Assembly: GCA_001687465.1 (NCBI GenBank)
Contig: LVLI01000141.1
Span: 1 to 64,000 of the forward strand
Source of the DNA: Halocafeteria seosinensis
Taxonomy: Eukaryota; Sar; Bigyra; Bicosoecida
DNA: 64,000 nucleotides
Reading direction: 5' to 3'
Shown in pieces: positions 42,836-55,904 of this stretch. Made by a program: the position numbers and the translations under genes. The notes below the pieces were generated by a model that had not been told where the DNA came from, did not search any database, and worked only from the letters and a program-made list of their open reading frames with translations. Each line of letters starts with the position of its first letter. Positions within the stretch are counted from its first letter, which is position 1.

Positions 42836-44748
42836 ATGCGACACAGTGTTACCCATGTTAAACTCCAACTCAAGAAACGGATGACTCGGTCCTCTACTTT
42901 CTCTGGAGAACCGTCGGATACAGCAAACGTGAATGGAGTAGCGCTTAGGGCTTCCACCTTTACCGCCACGTCCTGGGGTAAAAGAGGACTACGCGATCGC
43001 AGCATCTACCGCCAGTCCCCTGAACAGGTCCTCCTTCAGGCAGCATGTAGAAAGGAACTAGATGAGACACATTTGTCCAAGGAAATAAAAGAGAAGGCTG
43101 ATAACCTCCTAATACCGTCACAAACACCTGAGAAATTACGAGGTCTCTCGAGGGAGACTCGGTTGGTGGATGCGATCCTCAGAACGTATACCTCTGTCAA
43201 GGTGGACGAGATCAGAACTGAAGTAAGGTGGTAACTGGAGATGCTTGAAGGAGAATTGATAGAATATCCTGGTTCATTTGTTATGTATTGTCTTGCAGTA
43301 TCACCAAACGTTACTTCACTTAGCTTCCTCTGTTGCCGGGAATCATGAGCTGGTCCGGCTGTTACTAGATAAGTGGGGTGCAGACCCGCTGGCCACAGAT
43401 TGGGTACGGTCACTGAGAATGTATTGCAAACTCTTCGTTGCCCAATAGACTTCTTTTACTTGCCTGCGCAGACAATGCGGACTCCGTTGCACTACGCAGC
43501 GGCTGTCGGAGCAGCCGCTACAGCCTCAGAGTTACTGCGAAAGCTCTCCGGAAGTGCTCATATTAACAAATGCGTAAGGTTGACCGCTAAGTGACAGGAT
43601 ATTACATGGATACGATATGACTTGTCTGGGTTTACAGGATGATTCAACGGAAAGTCCGCTACACGAGGCGGCTGCTCACGGGAACGCCAGTGTGTTGAAG
43701 GTTCTGCTTCGGGAGGAGAAACTGGACATCGATATGGCTGACGAAGTATGTACAGTAAGAGTGAAGCAATATTAGCTTGCGCATGTAGTTTATAGCATGC
43801 TTGCAGCACGAAAGAACCGCATTACATAAAGCAGTTGCGTATGGGCACTCGAAGCTGGTGACGATGCTGTTGAAAGAGGGTCATGCCGATCCTGACGTTG
43901 AAGATGAAGTAAGTTAGGAGGGACAAACTGTTGGTTCATGTTTTTTTGTATCTGTTCATTCGAACTGCAGGAGGACTTATGCCCGCTTCACTACGTTGCT
44001 TCACCATCCTTGTATCCTCAATCGCGCAAGACCTCTGCAGCAGTATGCACAGCTCTTATTGAGCACGGAGCCAAGGTTGAATGCCATAGCGAGGTAGGAA
44101 ACGGAGCAGCATGCGTTACAAATAGAGCTACTGATATTAACACCGTGTTGGTTGTTTCTAAAGCAGAGCTGGCGCAATGAAACGCCTTTGCATATGGCTG
44201 CACTCGAGGGTCACCTTGAAGTAGTGTCGATCCTATTACAGAAAGGAGGTGCCACCATCAACAGTAGACAAGAGGTAAGACTAAGCTTAATCATACGCCT
44301 GGAAGATGCATCTGTATTTGCTCTTGTTGCAGCATAACAAGACGCCGCTCCACTATGCGGTAATGAGAGAAGGAAACAGTGAAATAGTACAATTGCTAGT
44401 TAAGAGCGGTGCCGACGTTTCTGCACAGGACGATGTGAGCACACGATCCTTAATTATATCTGCGACGACTGTGTGCAAATACCTATCGCTCCCACGACTG
44501 TTGCAGGAAGGGAAGACTGCACTGCATTACGCTGTCGAGTACAAAGAGACAGGGACTGTTAGGGTCCTACTATGCAGTGGGGCAGATCCATCGATGCCAG
44601 ATGGTGTAAGTGCAACTCAATTTCTTTTGATAACTTCAAGTCATTGAATAGCAGCGGTCACACGCAGTTTGGTGTTAAACCTCTGGACATTGCTCGTGAC
44701 AATAGAACCCAGAGCATTTTAAATCTGCTCCAAAAGACTGATACCTGA
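42836..44748 (+). CDS. Ankyrin-repeat protein, one repeat per exon (intracellular)
   Basis: Ten exons with phase 0 introns: 42836-43222, 43299-43403, 43472-43573, 43638-43745, 43807-43908, 43971-44093, 44167-44274, 44333-44434, 44507-44605 and 44668-44748. After a basic N-terminal region without signal peptide, each internal exon codes one repeat of 33-41 residues with strong ankyrin cores (TLLHLAS, TPLHYAA, SPLHEAA, TALHKAV, TPLHMAA, TPLHYAV, TALHYAV). Each repeat ends at DE, DG, QE or a similar pair just before the intron. The last exon is a half repeat closing the array. There is no catalytic domain; a protein-binding adaptor is likely. The layout parallels the secreted ankyrin gene at the left edge. 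The ATG at 42836 may not be the true start, since an acceptor-like AG lies just upstream. Confidence 0.85.
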
Positions 44749-45101
44749 GAGACTGTTGACTTGCAAGTCTACCAAGACTACCTATGGTCTGTCCGGGAAG
44801 ATGCTTTAAAGTGCATTACTAGTATTGTGGACATTTGCCGTAATTGGTCAAAACGCCACCATAGTAAACTGGAGTGCAGAATTGTTTGCTTCTTTTGTAG
44901 AGAGTAGAGTCTCAGACTGTCAGTAGACACATCCCTGGGATTGAAGTTTGCCTCCTCACCCACCGCGTGTGCACGATTAAACAATGACACGTATTGGTTG
45001 GTTGTTGTCCGTCCACCAACGATCGTATATAATTGTATCAAATACGTATGGCCATCTTTGTGTAGTATTTCGTAGACGTAGCAGTCTCTCTCGAAGAAGA
45101 T
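44749..45101. other. Intergenic
   Basis: About 350 bp between the ankyrin gene and NAD kinase, both on the plus strand. No coding, RNA or repeat signal was seen. Confidence 0.5.
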
Positions 45102-46532
45102 ATGGACGACCCTGTAGCAGCAGCTGTGACTTCATCCACGACGCCTGGTTGCGCCAAACGTGCCGAAGTGTCTATAATTCGATGCCGTACGAGTGGACAG
45201 TGTGATTTACCCGAAAAGCTCGATGATGGTCGCGTTCGCGTCCAAACTATTGCTACCCGTGAAGCAATGCTTCGATGGGATTCTCCCATCAAGACCATAT
45301 TAGTCGTGAAGAAGCTCCATGATACAGAATCGGCTCGGATAGTTATGCAGATAGGCACATGGCTAATGGTATGATCGCCTCCCCTCTGAGCTACTTGGCT
45401 TTTGTGTTACCAGGTTGAATGACTTCTGTGCTTGCAGAAGCACTATGGAATCACCGTATGCACGCTTCCTTCTTCGACGGATCCCCAAAAGTCTAGTTTA
45501 CAACGCTATAAAGCGTACATGGAACCAGAATTAGCAGATTCTGTTGAGTCCTTCCAGATCTTAGGAGTCGAGCAGTCGGTGGATAATGTTGACCTTGTAA
45601 GCGTTAATTCTAGGGTATGCATCTCGAAGACGACAGAAAGTATATCCGTTTTTGCGCAGATTGTGGCTGTGGGAGGCGACGGCACTGTTTTGCACATTTC
45701 TTCCCTGTTTTGCCACTCGATGCCCCCAGTGTTCTCGGTAGCAGGAGGGAGCTTGGGTTTCATGACTATGTTTTCGCCAACGGAAGCGAAACACCATCTA
45801 GCGAGGGTGTTAAACGGGCAGAAGGAACCTGTCAGCGTCTCTATAAGGACAAGGATCTTGGTGAAAATATATAAGAACGTAAAAAACCTTGAAGGAGAAG
45901 CAACGATTCCACCGGCGGAGTCAGAGTTTGAGGAGGAAAATAATGTAAGATTACGGAATTCGAGACAATGCTTGAACGAGCTCCTGATTGATAGAGGGCA
46001 GAGTCCGTTCTTAACTACTCTTGACGCTTTCGTGGACGACGAACCTGTAAGTGAACTGGAAAGGGAAGAAGAAAGGTCTCAATGGCCCTATATCTTTAAT
46101 AGTTTTCTATTGAATTTGCAGCTCACTGCTGTCCAAGCAGACGGTATTTTAGTTGCTACTCCGTCTGGGTCGACTGCCTACTCCTTGTCTGCTGGTGGAA
46201 GCATCTGCACAAGCACTGTACCGGCGCTACTATTCACGCCTATTTGCCCTCATAGCTTGTCCTTTCGACCTGTTCTTTTCCCTGATAGCAGTACAATTAA
46301 ACTCTGCGTACCAAATGATGCTCGTGCCGCAGCTTTTGCTCATTTTGATGGAAAGGATAGTATCAAGCTCCAATCCGGAGACTGTGTTGTCGTATCTATG
46401 AGTGAATGGCCAATGCCCCTAATTAATAAAGAAAGCACAACGAAAGATTGGGTCAATGCGATCACCCAGAAGTTGAATTGGAATATACGGGAAGCTCGAC
46501 AGAAAGCCCTTGAAGCACCAACGGATCCTTAA
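45102..46532 (+). CDS. NAD kinase
   Basis: Phosphorylates NAD to NADP. Four exons: 45102-45368, 45438-45596, 45660-46046 and 46122-46532. The GGDGT active-site motif follows QIVAV; later marks are SLGFMTMF, LNELLIDRGQSPFL, DGILVATPSGSTAYSLSAGG and LFTPICPHSLSFRP, all diagnostic. The usual SMVHP after SAGG reads SICTS here. The N-terminal part (SPIKTILVVKK) gives the start of the NAD-kinase domain. There is no evident targeting leader, so it is probably cytosolic. Introns 2 and 3 are multiples of three (63 and 75 nt) without in-frame stops, so a retained intron would not break the frame. Confidence 0.94.
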
Positions 46533-47588
<1,056 letters not shown>

Positions 47589-47625
47589 TCGCTTTCCAAG
47601 CTTCTCCGAGGGAGCTCACCAAAAC

Positions 47626-47641
47626 GGTGCTTTTAAGCACC
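47626..47641 (+). promoter_or_regulatory. Histone mRNA 3' stem-loop
   Basis: GGTGCT-TTTA-AGCACC, a 6-bp stem with a 4-nt loop, starts 38 nt after the H3 stop. The layout (GG at the base, T-rich loop, A-rich 5' flank CCAAAAC, 3' flank ACCTCA) matches the SLBP-bound element of metazoan and some algal replication-dependent histone mRNAs, whose usual form is GGCTCT-TTTC-AGAGCC. It should direct cleavage or stabilise the mRNA. Confidence 0.85.
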
Positions 47642-47849
47642 ACCTCAGTTCTTCAATCAACACCAGGCAGTTGTACAAGTACACCAAGAGGTGATAATAC
47701 GATAGTGTCTGCTATTGTTTCCTAGAATAATGACGCGCATACTAGCGTGAATTACACAAGAAGAAACACGTGAGGAGATTCTTTCCAGCAAAGAGTCAGT
47801 GTGACACTAGCTCAAAAAAACTTTGTTCCAGAATTTACTAACGGATTCT

Positions 47850-49863
47850 TCACTTTGCTGGCATACCTTCCAAATCTAGTTCGATCTCCCTAGCAAAGTT
47901 CTGTGAATACATAACGTCCATAATTTATCTCCTAAGAAACATGTCCCATTACGCTTATCACTACATACTTCGTCACAGACGGCAGGCGTTGCCATGGTTG
48001 CGATGTACGTGCATTTCTCCGGCTCGATCACATTTAGAATTTGATTTTCCAATCCACACTCCAAGTCAACACGAAGAGAGCGCCTGGGTCCGTTCCAGCA
48101 GTTCGAGCCATTTTCAAAGTGCATCACAGTGTAGTTGTCCGTGAAGCCCGAGAACCGGCTGCGGTGTTGGAGACAAAGTAGATAACCATTTGAATATGAT
48201 GATTCGCAGGCTATAGTATTTCGTTCACCTACCCGAGATTCACGGAGTCTTGTTTCGCCTCTTCGAATGGACAGATCGTGTACTTGTACTGCTGAATATC
48301 TGCCTTCAAGCACTGCCCATCAAGATGATAGAATTGTCGTTCCGGTCCGTAATCCTTCCTGGTCAATATCAAAAAGAAACGCCTTCATAATTCTTTCCTG
48401 GCAAAGAGAATATGCCCTTTGAATAATTGTAACGCACTTGTGCTTTCCCTCTTCTTTTTCGATTTTGTCTTCCACTTCCTTTCGTTTTTCTTCCATGCTG
48501 TCGAAAGCCTCCCTCGCTGATTTTGCTTCGTCAGTTTCAAAATTTTCCGTGTCGTCTTCCTCCGGAAACTCAACTGCATTTTCCGCCGCTTCGGTGTCTT
48601 CGCCTGTATGACGTAAAGCACCCGGAAGCATTTCTGATGGAAACTCGGACCGCTGTCTACTCGTATGTCTTACCTTTCGCTTCTGCCGTTTTCCTGGCTC
48701 GAGACTTCAAGGTTTCCTCAAACAGTTCTTGCTGATCGTGCTCCAGTACAAAATCAATTATCTGCAAATGATATCGAAGCTTATACTAAGGAGCGTGCAC
48801 ACCGACAAGAGGGGTGGTATCCACATACAAGGCTTCTTAATTGGTCAGCATCGAGCTTATCAAGTCCACTCTTTTCCGCGAGTCGTTCATGAACGTTTTG
48901 AGAATATTTTTCTTTTTCTTCCTTTTCCCGAGCTTCGGCTTCATCTTTGGTCTGCGAACCACGCCGTCAAGTGAATTCCTGGAACTTTTCCCTCCGCCCA
49001 TCGTTGTCCATACCTGTCGCAGTTTTTCCAACTGTTGGTTGACTCCTTCAAGCTCGCCTTTCAAGGAAGCAACCTTTTGCTCCACATTCTGGAGAGCCGC
49101 AGATGCCTCATCCATGTATTGTTTTTTGATTCGTGCACCTGTTAAGGGTGATTAAGATACACATGAGTAAACCAACTCTACGAAACTGGAACCATACACA
49201 ATCCGAGACACACCCTCTTCCATCAGTTTTATCTTTTCACTTTGTGCCTTTCTCCACTCAGCACCATCTTCTTCGCACGTGTTTTGACATTTGTAGGGAC
49301 CATTTAACTCATCGCTAGCATCGCAGCTGGAAGCAACAAACAGCCATACCCTAAAGGAACCAGGAAAGCATCGAGGCTGATGACAACTACTTACCAGTCG
49401 CAAACGCCGTCATTTACCCTGGAAGAGGGTATATGTTTCCCTCGAAATCCTCTGTTCACGCAGTAGAACTGGCCATTGGGGCAAGCAGCTGCAAGGACCG
49501 AAGCGAAGGTTTCTCATGTTTCCAATATTTCAACCCTTTGACAAAAGAGAGCCACATACAAGTTCCTGGTTCATCTGTACCATCCTTGCAATCACAATAA
49601 TCGTCATTGACCCTATGGTGGGGGATAGACTCCATGCTTTCCAAGCATTGGAAAGGCTGTAGGGATAACATGTCCATAGATACAGTGTTTCCAGAACTAG
49701 TTTCGAGGCAAATACGTACATCTTTGGCATACAGTTCCTGTTTAGAAGCTGGCACACCTAGGACGGCGGCTGTATCTTCCCCATGGCCTTGTGCTATCAA
49801 CGTGAGACCCAGAATAAGCAGTCCTACACTGCTGGTGCCTGAGAGAGGCTTCCTGAAGATCAT
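47850..49863 (-). CDS. PRKCSH: Glucosidase II beta subunit
   Basis: Non-catalytic ER subunit that holds glucosidase II in the lumen and recognises mannose, during trimming of glucose from N-glycans. The ATG at 49863 starts a signal peptide ([20 protein letters not shown]). Two Cys-rich LDLa-like segments follow ([23 protein letters not shown] then DASDELNG), then a Glu/Lys coiled coil with acidic stretches (around 48320-48620). The C-terminal MRH domain carries [41 protein letters not shown] and [17 protein letters not shown]. The protein ends [13 protein letters not shown] without a canonical HDEL. There are seven or more exons. Together with ALG7 and ALG5 it shows a complete-type N-glycan pathway. 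Confidence 0.92.
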
Positions 49864-50194
49864 GGTAGTCTCTCCCGAGTTGGATACGATGTTCACTTTT
49901 CTTTCAAGTTTCTAAAGAGAATATGTACTTGCAAGACAACGAATCGCTCCTAGAATCGGCAATACTACTATGATGGCATTGAGTGGTACTTGTCCGCTGG
50001 TACATTGGATGGTAGAAGTCTGGAACGGAGTAGTGAGTGACAACCCGCTGAGGTGAATAGCTACAAGACGGATGGACGTCAACGGTACGCTTCCGGACAC
50101 CAGCCAACAGTGTGCATTGCACCGAATGTGGTTAGGAACCATGAGAGGCGATGGAGCTGTACTTCGTGTACACTATTCACTTGTATATGCTTCA
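49864..50194. other. Intergenic
   Basis: About 330 bp between two minus-strand genes. No coding or structural signal was recognised. Confidence 0.5.
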
Positions 50195-51311
50195 TCACAT
50201 ATCCGCGTCACGATTGGAACCATCTCTTTTCCGCTGTGGCTCTGGTTTGCGATGAAGAGATTGTGCTGCTAACGGAGCTAATGAGGGTAGACTACTGGAC
50301 GCTGTGGTTGCCGTTGTACCACTAGCACTGGTTTGGCTCGCAGTGGCAGTGGCAGTGGCAGTAGACGACGGTGCCGCGGTGGCCGACACTGAGGCAGTCT
50401 TTCTGGAGGCCTGACTACGTTGCTCAGTAGTCAAAGAGGAGAGCATTCCAAAAGGATCCGCTCCTTGGCTTGTGGATGATGTTGATTGTGAGACAGAGGA
50501 AGCACCGGAAGCCTGCGATTCAGTCGCCTTCTTGGTACGTGACGCCGCTGCTTTAGCATCTGTTGCGTCAACTCCAACTCCTCGTTGCGAGCGAGGGGGC
50601 AACTGGACTCGAGAGGGGTCTCCAAAATCTAGAGGTAAGCTATTGACATCTTGAGCCGTCTTGTCGAATTCCTGTGAACCACGGGAAAAGGGGCGCATTC
50701 AACAAGTATCCGAGCGAAGACGCAACACTACCTACTAGACAAGACTTACTGCAGTGGTGGGTATCTGGGCTCGGGTAGATTTCAAGTGCATCGACGCTGC
50801 TAGGTGAACATCATTGTCCAAAACCTCCTGTATTACTTTTAAAACAAACATACAGATACGCGAAAGCAGATTATAGTACGTCCCAAGTGGCAAAACATAC
50901 AGTCCTGTGACAATGGTGAGCTAGAAGTTCTGCTCGCGATTTAATTTGTCCAGCATGATCTGCAGTGTCCGCCGCCTCCACCAAGTCACGGCCATCGTCT
51001 CTTGCAGATGCATGTATTCCTACGTACCATGATATGCATCTAGCAGCTGTAAAATTACGGAGTCATCATAGTCTCGTATGCCAAACTGACTGAGACTTTG
51101 CTCAATTTCTCTGCACAGCACAAACAAGGCAGATACTCAGCTCCCTCTCTTTCCAGGGTATTTAAATAAATATAGCTTACTTGACCACCTCCGGGACGTC
51201 ATCATACCCTCGACGAGGGGCATCTCTCTGTAAGCGGTGGGTATTGCGGTCCTCTTCTTTGCTGCCACTGCTGGCTCGAGCGGCGCTGGAAGACTGTTGC
51301 CCCGTGCTCAT
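50195..51311 (-). CDS. TAF9-like TFIID/SAGA subunit
   Basis: Histone-fold transcription factor subunit by pattern. The spliced reading gives RRGYDDVPEVVK, then EIEQSLSQFGIRDYDDSVIL with QLLDAYH (TAF9: MGVEEYEPRVINQLLEFAYRY), then DLVEAADTADHAGQ (TAF9: DILEDAKVYADHAN), and LDNDVHLAASM (TAF9: IDVDDVKLAIQ). It continues with VQLPPRSQ and a long Ser/Thr/Ala-rich tail ending at 50195. Exons: about 51185-51311, one near 51035-51110, one near 50915-51008, one near 50752-50825 and the last from about 50672. The intron at 51008-51035 would be only 27-29 nt, so this junction is uncertain. TAF9 pairs with TAF6 in TFIID. Confidence 0.68.
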
Positions 51312-51632
51312 CTCTACTACCAAATGATTTGTTACGACATTCAATCAACCTTTTCTCGCAATGTAATTTAGGTTTACTAATCTACACTAACAATGCATGG
51401 AACGCCGTTAGATACCTACAAAGACATGTGATGAATGAGAGGTGAAGCTTCACAAAGGGTGTTTCAGAGTCCATCAGGAAGTGTATGACTGCCCCAATAC
51501 ATTGTAATAACGTGTAAATCACGTAAAACACGAAAGCGAACGGGCAACAATAGGATACAAAACGACAGTTCTGACTGCGATGCCTGAAGCGGTTCTGTTT
51601 GATATTTTAAAGCAAAGGGACACTACCACAGC
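51312..51632. other. Intergenic
   Basis: About 320 bp between two minus-strand genes. Nothing was recognised beyond expected promoter and 3' flanks. Confidence 0.5.
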
Positions 51633-54600
51633 TTACAGTCGGCGACTTCCTGAAGAAGAGGACGAGCTTGTTCCCGGTTTCTTTGTCTTTAATTTAGGAA
51701 CCTTGAAACCACCATGAGGTCCAAAAGAGTGCATACCCATAGCTAATCCCGTCGTCAATCCGATGGATGCAACAGAGGTTGTACCGCCGCCAGTCTTTGT
51801 GGAGCTAGCAAACGACTGATTTTCCCTTGAGTTCTCTTTGTCGGCAGCGGCAGCAGAGGCACCCTCTAGAGCACCAGTTTTCGTATGTTGTTGAGTTCCC
51901 TTTACTCGATGCTGTAGCAGCTGCCGGGGAGACTCTCTGCCTTTGCTGTTCTCCTTGAGCTCAAGAAGTGCCGAGGTCTTCCCCGACAACTTTTTCTTCC
52001 TTCCTGTGTGATCACTCTGCATGTCCTTGAGTTCGTCTGAGGAGAAAATGCTGCCTCCATCTTGTCTTTCCGGGAGAGTGCTCTGTTTCGTAGAACGTTG
52101 AGCTGCGAACATTTTGCTTGAGTCATTCGATACGTTGGTTCGAGTGTCTTCGTCTGCAGAAGGCGGTTCTTGAGAAGTTCCAGTTTCATTCCTTTTCGCC
52201 TTTCGAGTCTCTTTCCCTGCCTTTGGTTTTTGCTGTTTCTTTTCAGCGGAAACAGTATGGATGGCAGACTGTTGTTGCTTGCGTTTTCCGGAAGTATGCC
52301 TAGAGTGACTGGATTTTGCCGGTTCCCTAGCAGAAGTAACTTCATGCTCTGTCGACTCACTGTGCTGTTCCTCATCCACAGCGGAAGCAGCATTACCTTT
52401 ATTTCCTTCAGTTGCTTTTGACGCTTTAGGGGGTTTCGTATCCGGTCTTCGCTTGCGAGCATGCCCACGCTTTTGTTGCTTAGGTTGAGGATTAGAACCA
52501 GAGTGATCAGACCTCTGTCTTTTTCTGTTTTCCTTTTCAGGACGATCGGAAGACGCTTGGTAATTGACTCGGCTGTTGAACCTCTTCATATCCTCCACGC
52601 CACTGTCAGCATCTGTAAATATCGAGCTGCTAGCTTCAGACTCTATGCCTTCATTTTCCTGAGGTACGAAGCTCGAGTCGTTCTCAGAAGACTCGTTCCC
52701 ACGATGCCTCCGTCCGCCTTGTGCTCGCTTAAGTTTGTGCTCTTTGAGTCTCCGTCGATGGTCCATATCGCTTTCTTCAGATTCGCTGATTGCCCCATCA
52801 TATACGACGGGAAGGTCGATGGCCGCAGCAGAGTGCGTGTGCTTCAGAGAGTTAGCACTTGATTCTTGGTTCACCTTAGAAGAGTTGACAGGGTCTTTGG
52901 GCCACTCCCGCTCTCGATTTTTAGTTCTGGAACTGCTACTGCGTTGTTTCTCAACAGTAGCTCCGCTCGCTGATCTTCTTATCCTGTTACTCGGACGGTC
53001 ATTATGGCCTCTATGCTGAGCTTTCCTCTGCTCCTCCTGCCTTATTCTTTCAATCTCTTCTTGTTTTGAGTCCCCAGAAAATTCGGCTTGCCATATGCCC
53101 TTGGTCCTCAAGAGTTCAATGGCGTTATCAGTTGACTTTTGAACTATATCCATGCTCTTTTCGAATCCATTCCACTGAGCCTCCTGAGCAGCCACAGCGA
53201 CAGCCTTTTGCAATTCTTGCTGAGCTTTCCTCTGCTCCTCCTGCCTTATTCTTTCAATCTCTTCTTGTTTTGAGGTCTGAATGTCTTTAACCGTGTAGCT
53301 ATATTCATCTCTCAAGCGGCCATTTTCTTCGACTACCGAGGAAGCATGGTCTACCATTCTGCGAGCGAAATGATCCAATTGAAGACACTGAGACTGCAGA
53401 GAAGACCGCTCGTGATCTAGGAGTGTCACATCTTCGGATTTTAGATCAGCATCAAATTGTTCACAGACTGCATTGATTTTTTCTTCGCGTTGGTCCAACC
53501 TGCTACTGATTACATCGCACCAAGCTTCAGTTTGCTGGAGATATGCCGCTGCTACTTCCTTTTCCCTGAGTTCATTGCTGTCCTGGAGTTGCTGCTCCAA
53601 TTCTCTCTGTCTTTGTTCTAGTGCTTCGCGTGTACTCTTGACTACATCCGCTTGCCGATTGACCTCAGCTCGCGCCTCTTCGAGCTTCTTTTCCAGACGG
53701 ACTGTCTCCTCGGCTAAGTTTTTCGAACTTGATTCATACTCGTCACGAGAGTGATATGTAAGCTCCTTCTTGATTTCGCTTACTGAGTGATGTTTAGCAA
53801 TTTCGATTTCCTTTTGGAGCTCCTCCCTTAGAGCCTGTAGTTGTTCGTTCCAGCCCTTCTGGAATGCAACAGCAGTACCCCCATTTCGCTTGTCACTATT
53901 CCGAGCCTGAGCGTCATTGTTTTCCAATATCCCCTTGGCTTCCTCGTAAGCGCTTTGAATGTCGCCATCTTCGATTGCTTGAGCAAGAGATGGCGTGGTT
54001 TGAATTCGGACATTTCGAACGTTTAAGTCGTTAGGTACAGGTGTGGAGTTCTCAACCCCCTGGTATGCATTGTGTCCCTTTAGCTGGTCGAGACTCGACT
54101 GCAAATTATCGCGTTGGGACGCTGCCTCCGCATGGGCGTTTCTTGCCTCCTCAAGAGCTAAGGACTTAAAATCTACTTCGTTCTGAAGAGAAGATACTGT
54201 TCTAGCCTTTGTTTCCAGTTTGGATGCAGACTCTGGAGTAAGAGGATATCCAGCAGACACGTCACCGTGAACTTCGGTTGCTCGCGCAGCATAGTAGAGT
54301 GTTGAAATGCTGTCATGGAACCTGTCAGCACTGTCGTGGACGTGTGCGAGGATGGTGAGCCGAGACTTGCCATCAAAACAGTTCTGGAGCAAGCGAGTTA
54401 GTTTGCTTCTGTGTTGCCCACTCATCCATGCGTCCTGCTTAGTGGTGCACAGCGAAGTCAGTGTGTTGGTAAGTGAAGAGTTCGACAAAGAGATGGACTG
54501 TTCCTCTAGCTGGGCAATGGGGTCCTGCAAATCCTCTCTGAGATCTTCACTGGTTCCAGCCAAATCGACCAAAGTGAGGCTTCCAGCAGGAAGATATCCG

Positions 54601-55904
54601 TCTGCAACAAAAATACATATGGTCGCATAGACAAGCTTGGGGAACCGGCGTAGACAGTGCGGTCTTACCAGTGTTGGATGCGCGTTTCTGCACTTCAATT
54701 GTCACGACAGAGTGGGATCGTGCCAGTACTTGAGAACCGATAGAACGTGTCGACCTCTTTTCCACCGCACTATGTAAAAGATTGAAACACTCCTGTAACG
54801 ACTGCACTTCAATACCTTTTCGAGTACTGTTATCAGTACTTGATGAGGAAGTATCCCGCGAGTTATCGGCTAGCAAATCTCTGCAAGAGTTACACCAAGC
54901 AACCGTACAGAACTGTAGCACAAATTCAGCACCGCTTATCAGGTAGTGTACCTCATCGTATCATTGTAGAGTTCAACAAAAGATAGTTTGACACGGAAGC
55001 GCTCTTTTTTCTCCGCCAACCGAGCAAAGATACTAGCGCACGCTTTTTGCACCATTCCTAATATGGCAGAATATCCATACACGTTTCTGATGTTAAAAGC
55101 TTCTTTCATCAATTTGTTCTCATTGATGTTCGCAACAGCAGGACCGAACATAGAATGGGTTTTACCACTTCCTCTAGCACCGAAAGACAGGATACACGAG
55201 TCTTTGCCGACTATCACCCCTTCGCAGGCATTGCGAAGTTCAGCGTATACGTCATCTTGACTTGATGTTCCGTGAAAGGTCTTGTCAAAGGTAAAATTCT
55301 TCGATCTAAAGCACTTCTGCACGGGATGAGGTACGTGCTACTAACTTGGATGCGGAGTGCAGCACTGAGAGATGTACGTACCGGTGTCTTCAGTGGCTGT
55401 GAGCCCTCGCTTGATTGAGAACGTGGAGTGAGTGGCGCCTCATTGCTGCATAAGCGTATCCCAACAAAGTAACATCGGTACTTAAGGGAGATAAACGTAT
55501 GGAATCTTTGAGTTCACTCACTAGCGAAGGGAGTTATTGTCAGCTTGATTGCTGGACGTCGATTCTCGTCTTGAACCGCTTGGAGTGGACTGAGCCACGC
55601 AGAACCCAGTTAGTGGGTTTTCAAAAGAGTTCATAGAATTGTTTAACACACTCCCCGCAACGTTGCTTGCAATGGTTCTACCATCGTCTTCTGCATGATT
55701 GTACTGATGCTGTTGCGTTTCCTCATCCGGTTGACTATGGGGAGAGACTAGAGTGATCGATTTCCCATCCAGTTGCGGCTGGATGATGCTTTGTCTACCC
55801 GCATTGTTGTTATGCACCAGTGCAGAAGAGCGTATTCGAAGAAATACGCGCAGTTTATGGATGTTGCGCTTCGTAGAGGATGTACTTTCAGCTGCACCCT
55901 CCAT
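51633..55904 (-). CDS. Divergent N-terminal-motor kinesin with long coiled-coil and basic tail
   Basis: Microtubule motor. The ATG at 55904 starts MEGAAESTSS. The motor is spliced from five exons: KLRVFLRIRSSALV, then FTFDKTFHGTSSQDDVY, the P-loop GARGSGKTHSMFG, RVKLSFVELYNDTMRDLL, switch I QVLARSHSV (usually NxxSSRSH), switch II DLAGTSED (usually DLAGSE), and the tubulin-binding HRSKLTRLLQNCFDGKS. Switch I has lost Asn and both Ser, and switch II carries an extra residue, so ATP hydrolysis may be altered. The last exon (51633 to about 54600) codes a coiled coil with KQEEIERIRQEEQRKAQ twice, then a Lys/Ser/Glu-rich tail of about 500 residues. The subfamily was not assigned. Confidence 0.9.
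53014..53070 (-). repeat. 57-bp exact direct repeat in kinesin tail, copy 1
   Basis: Identical to 53218-53274 over 57 bases. The two copies start 204 bp apart, a multiple of three, so both code the same peptide (SKQEEIERIRQEEQRKAQ) in frame. Exact identity at the DNA level suggests a recent duplication or gene conversion inside the coiled coil. Confidence 0.9.
53218..53274 (-). repeat. 57-bp exact direct repeat in kinesin tail, copy 2
   Basis: Second copy of the 57-bp repeat. The 147 bp between copies code a coiled-coil segment containing QWNGFEKSMDIVQKSTDNAI. Loss or gain of one 204-bp unit would keep the reading frame. Confidence 0.9.

Noticed and set aside
42709-43413. Minus-strand ORFs over the second ankyrin gene
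   Set aside because: They lie antisense to exons with clear ankyrin cores and have no similarity of their own.
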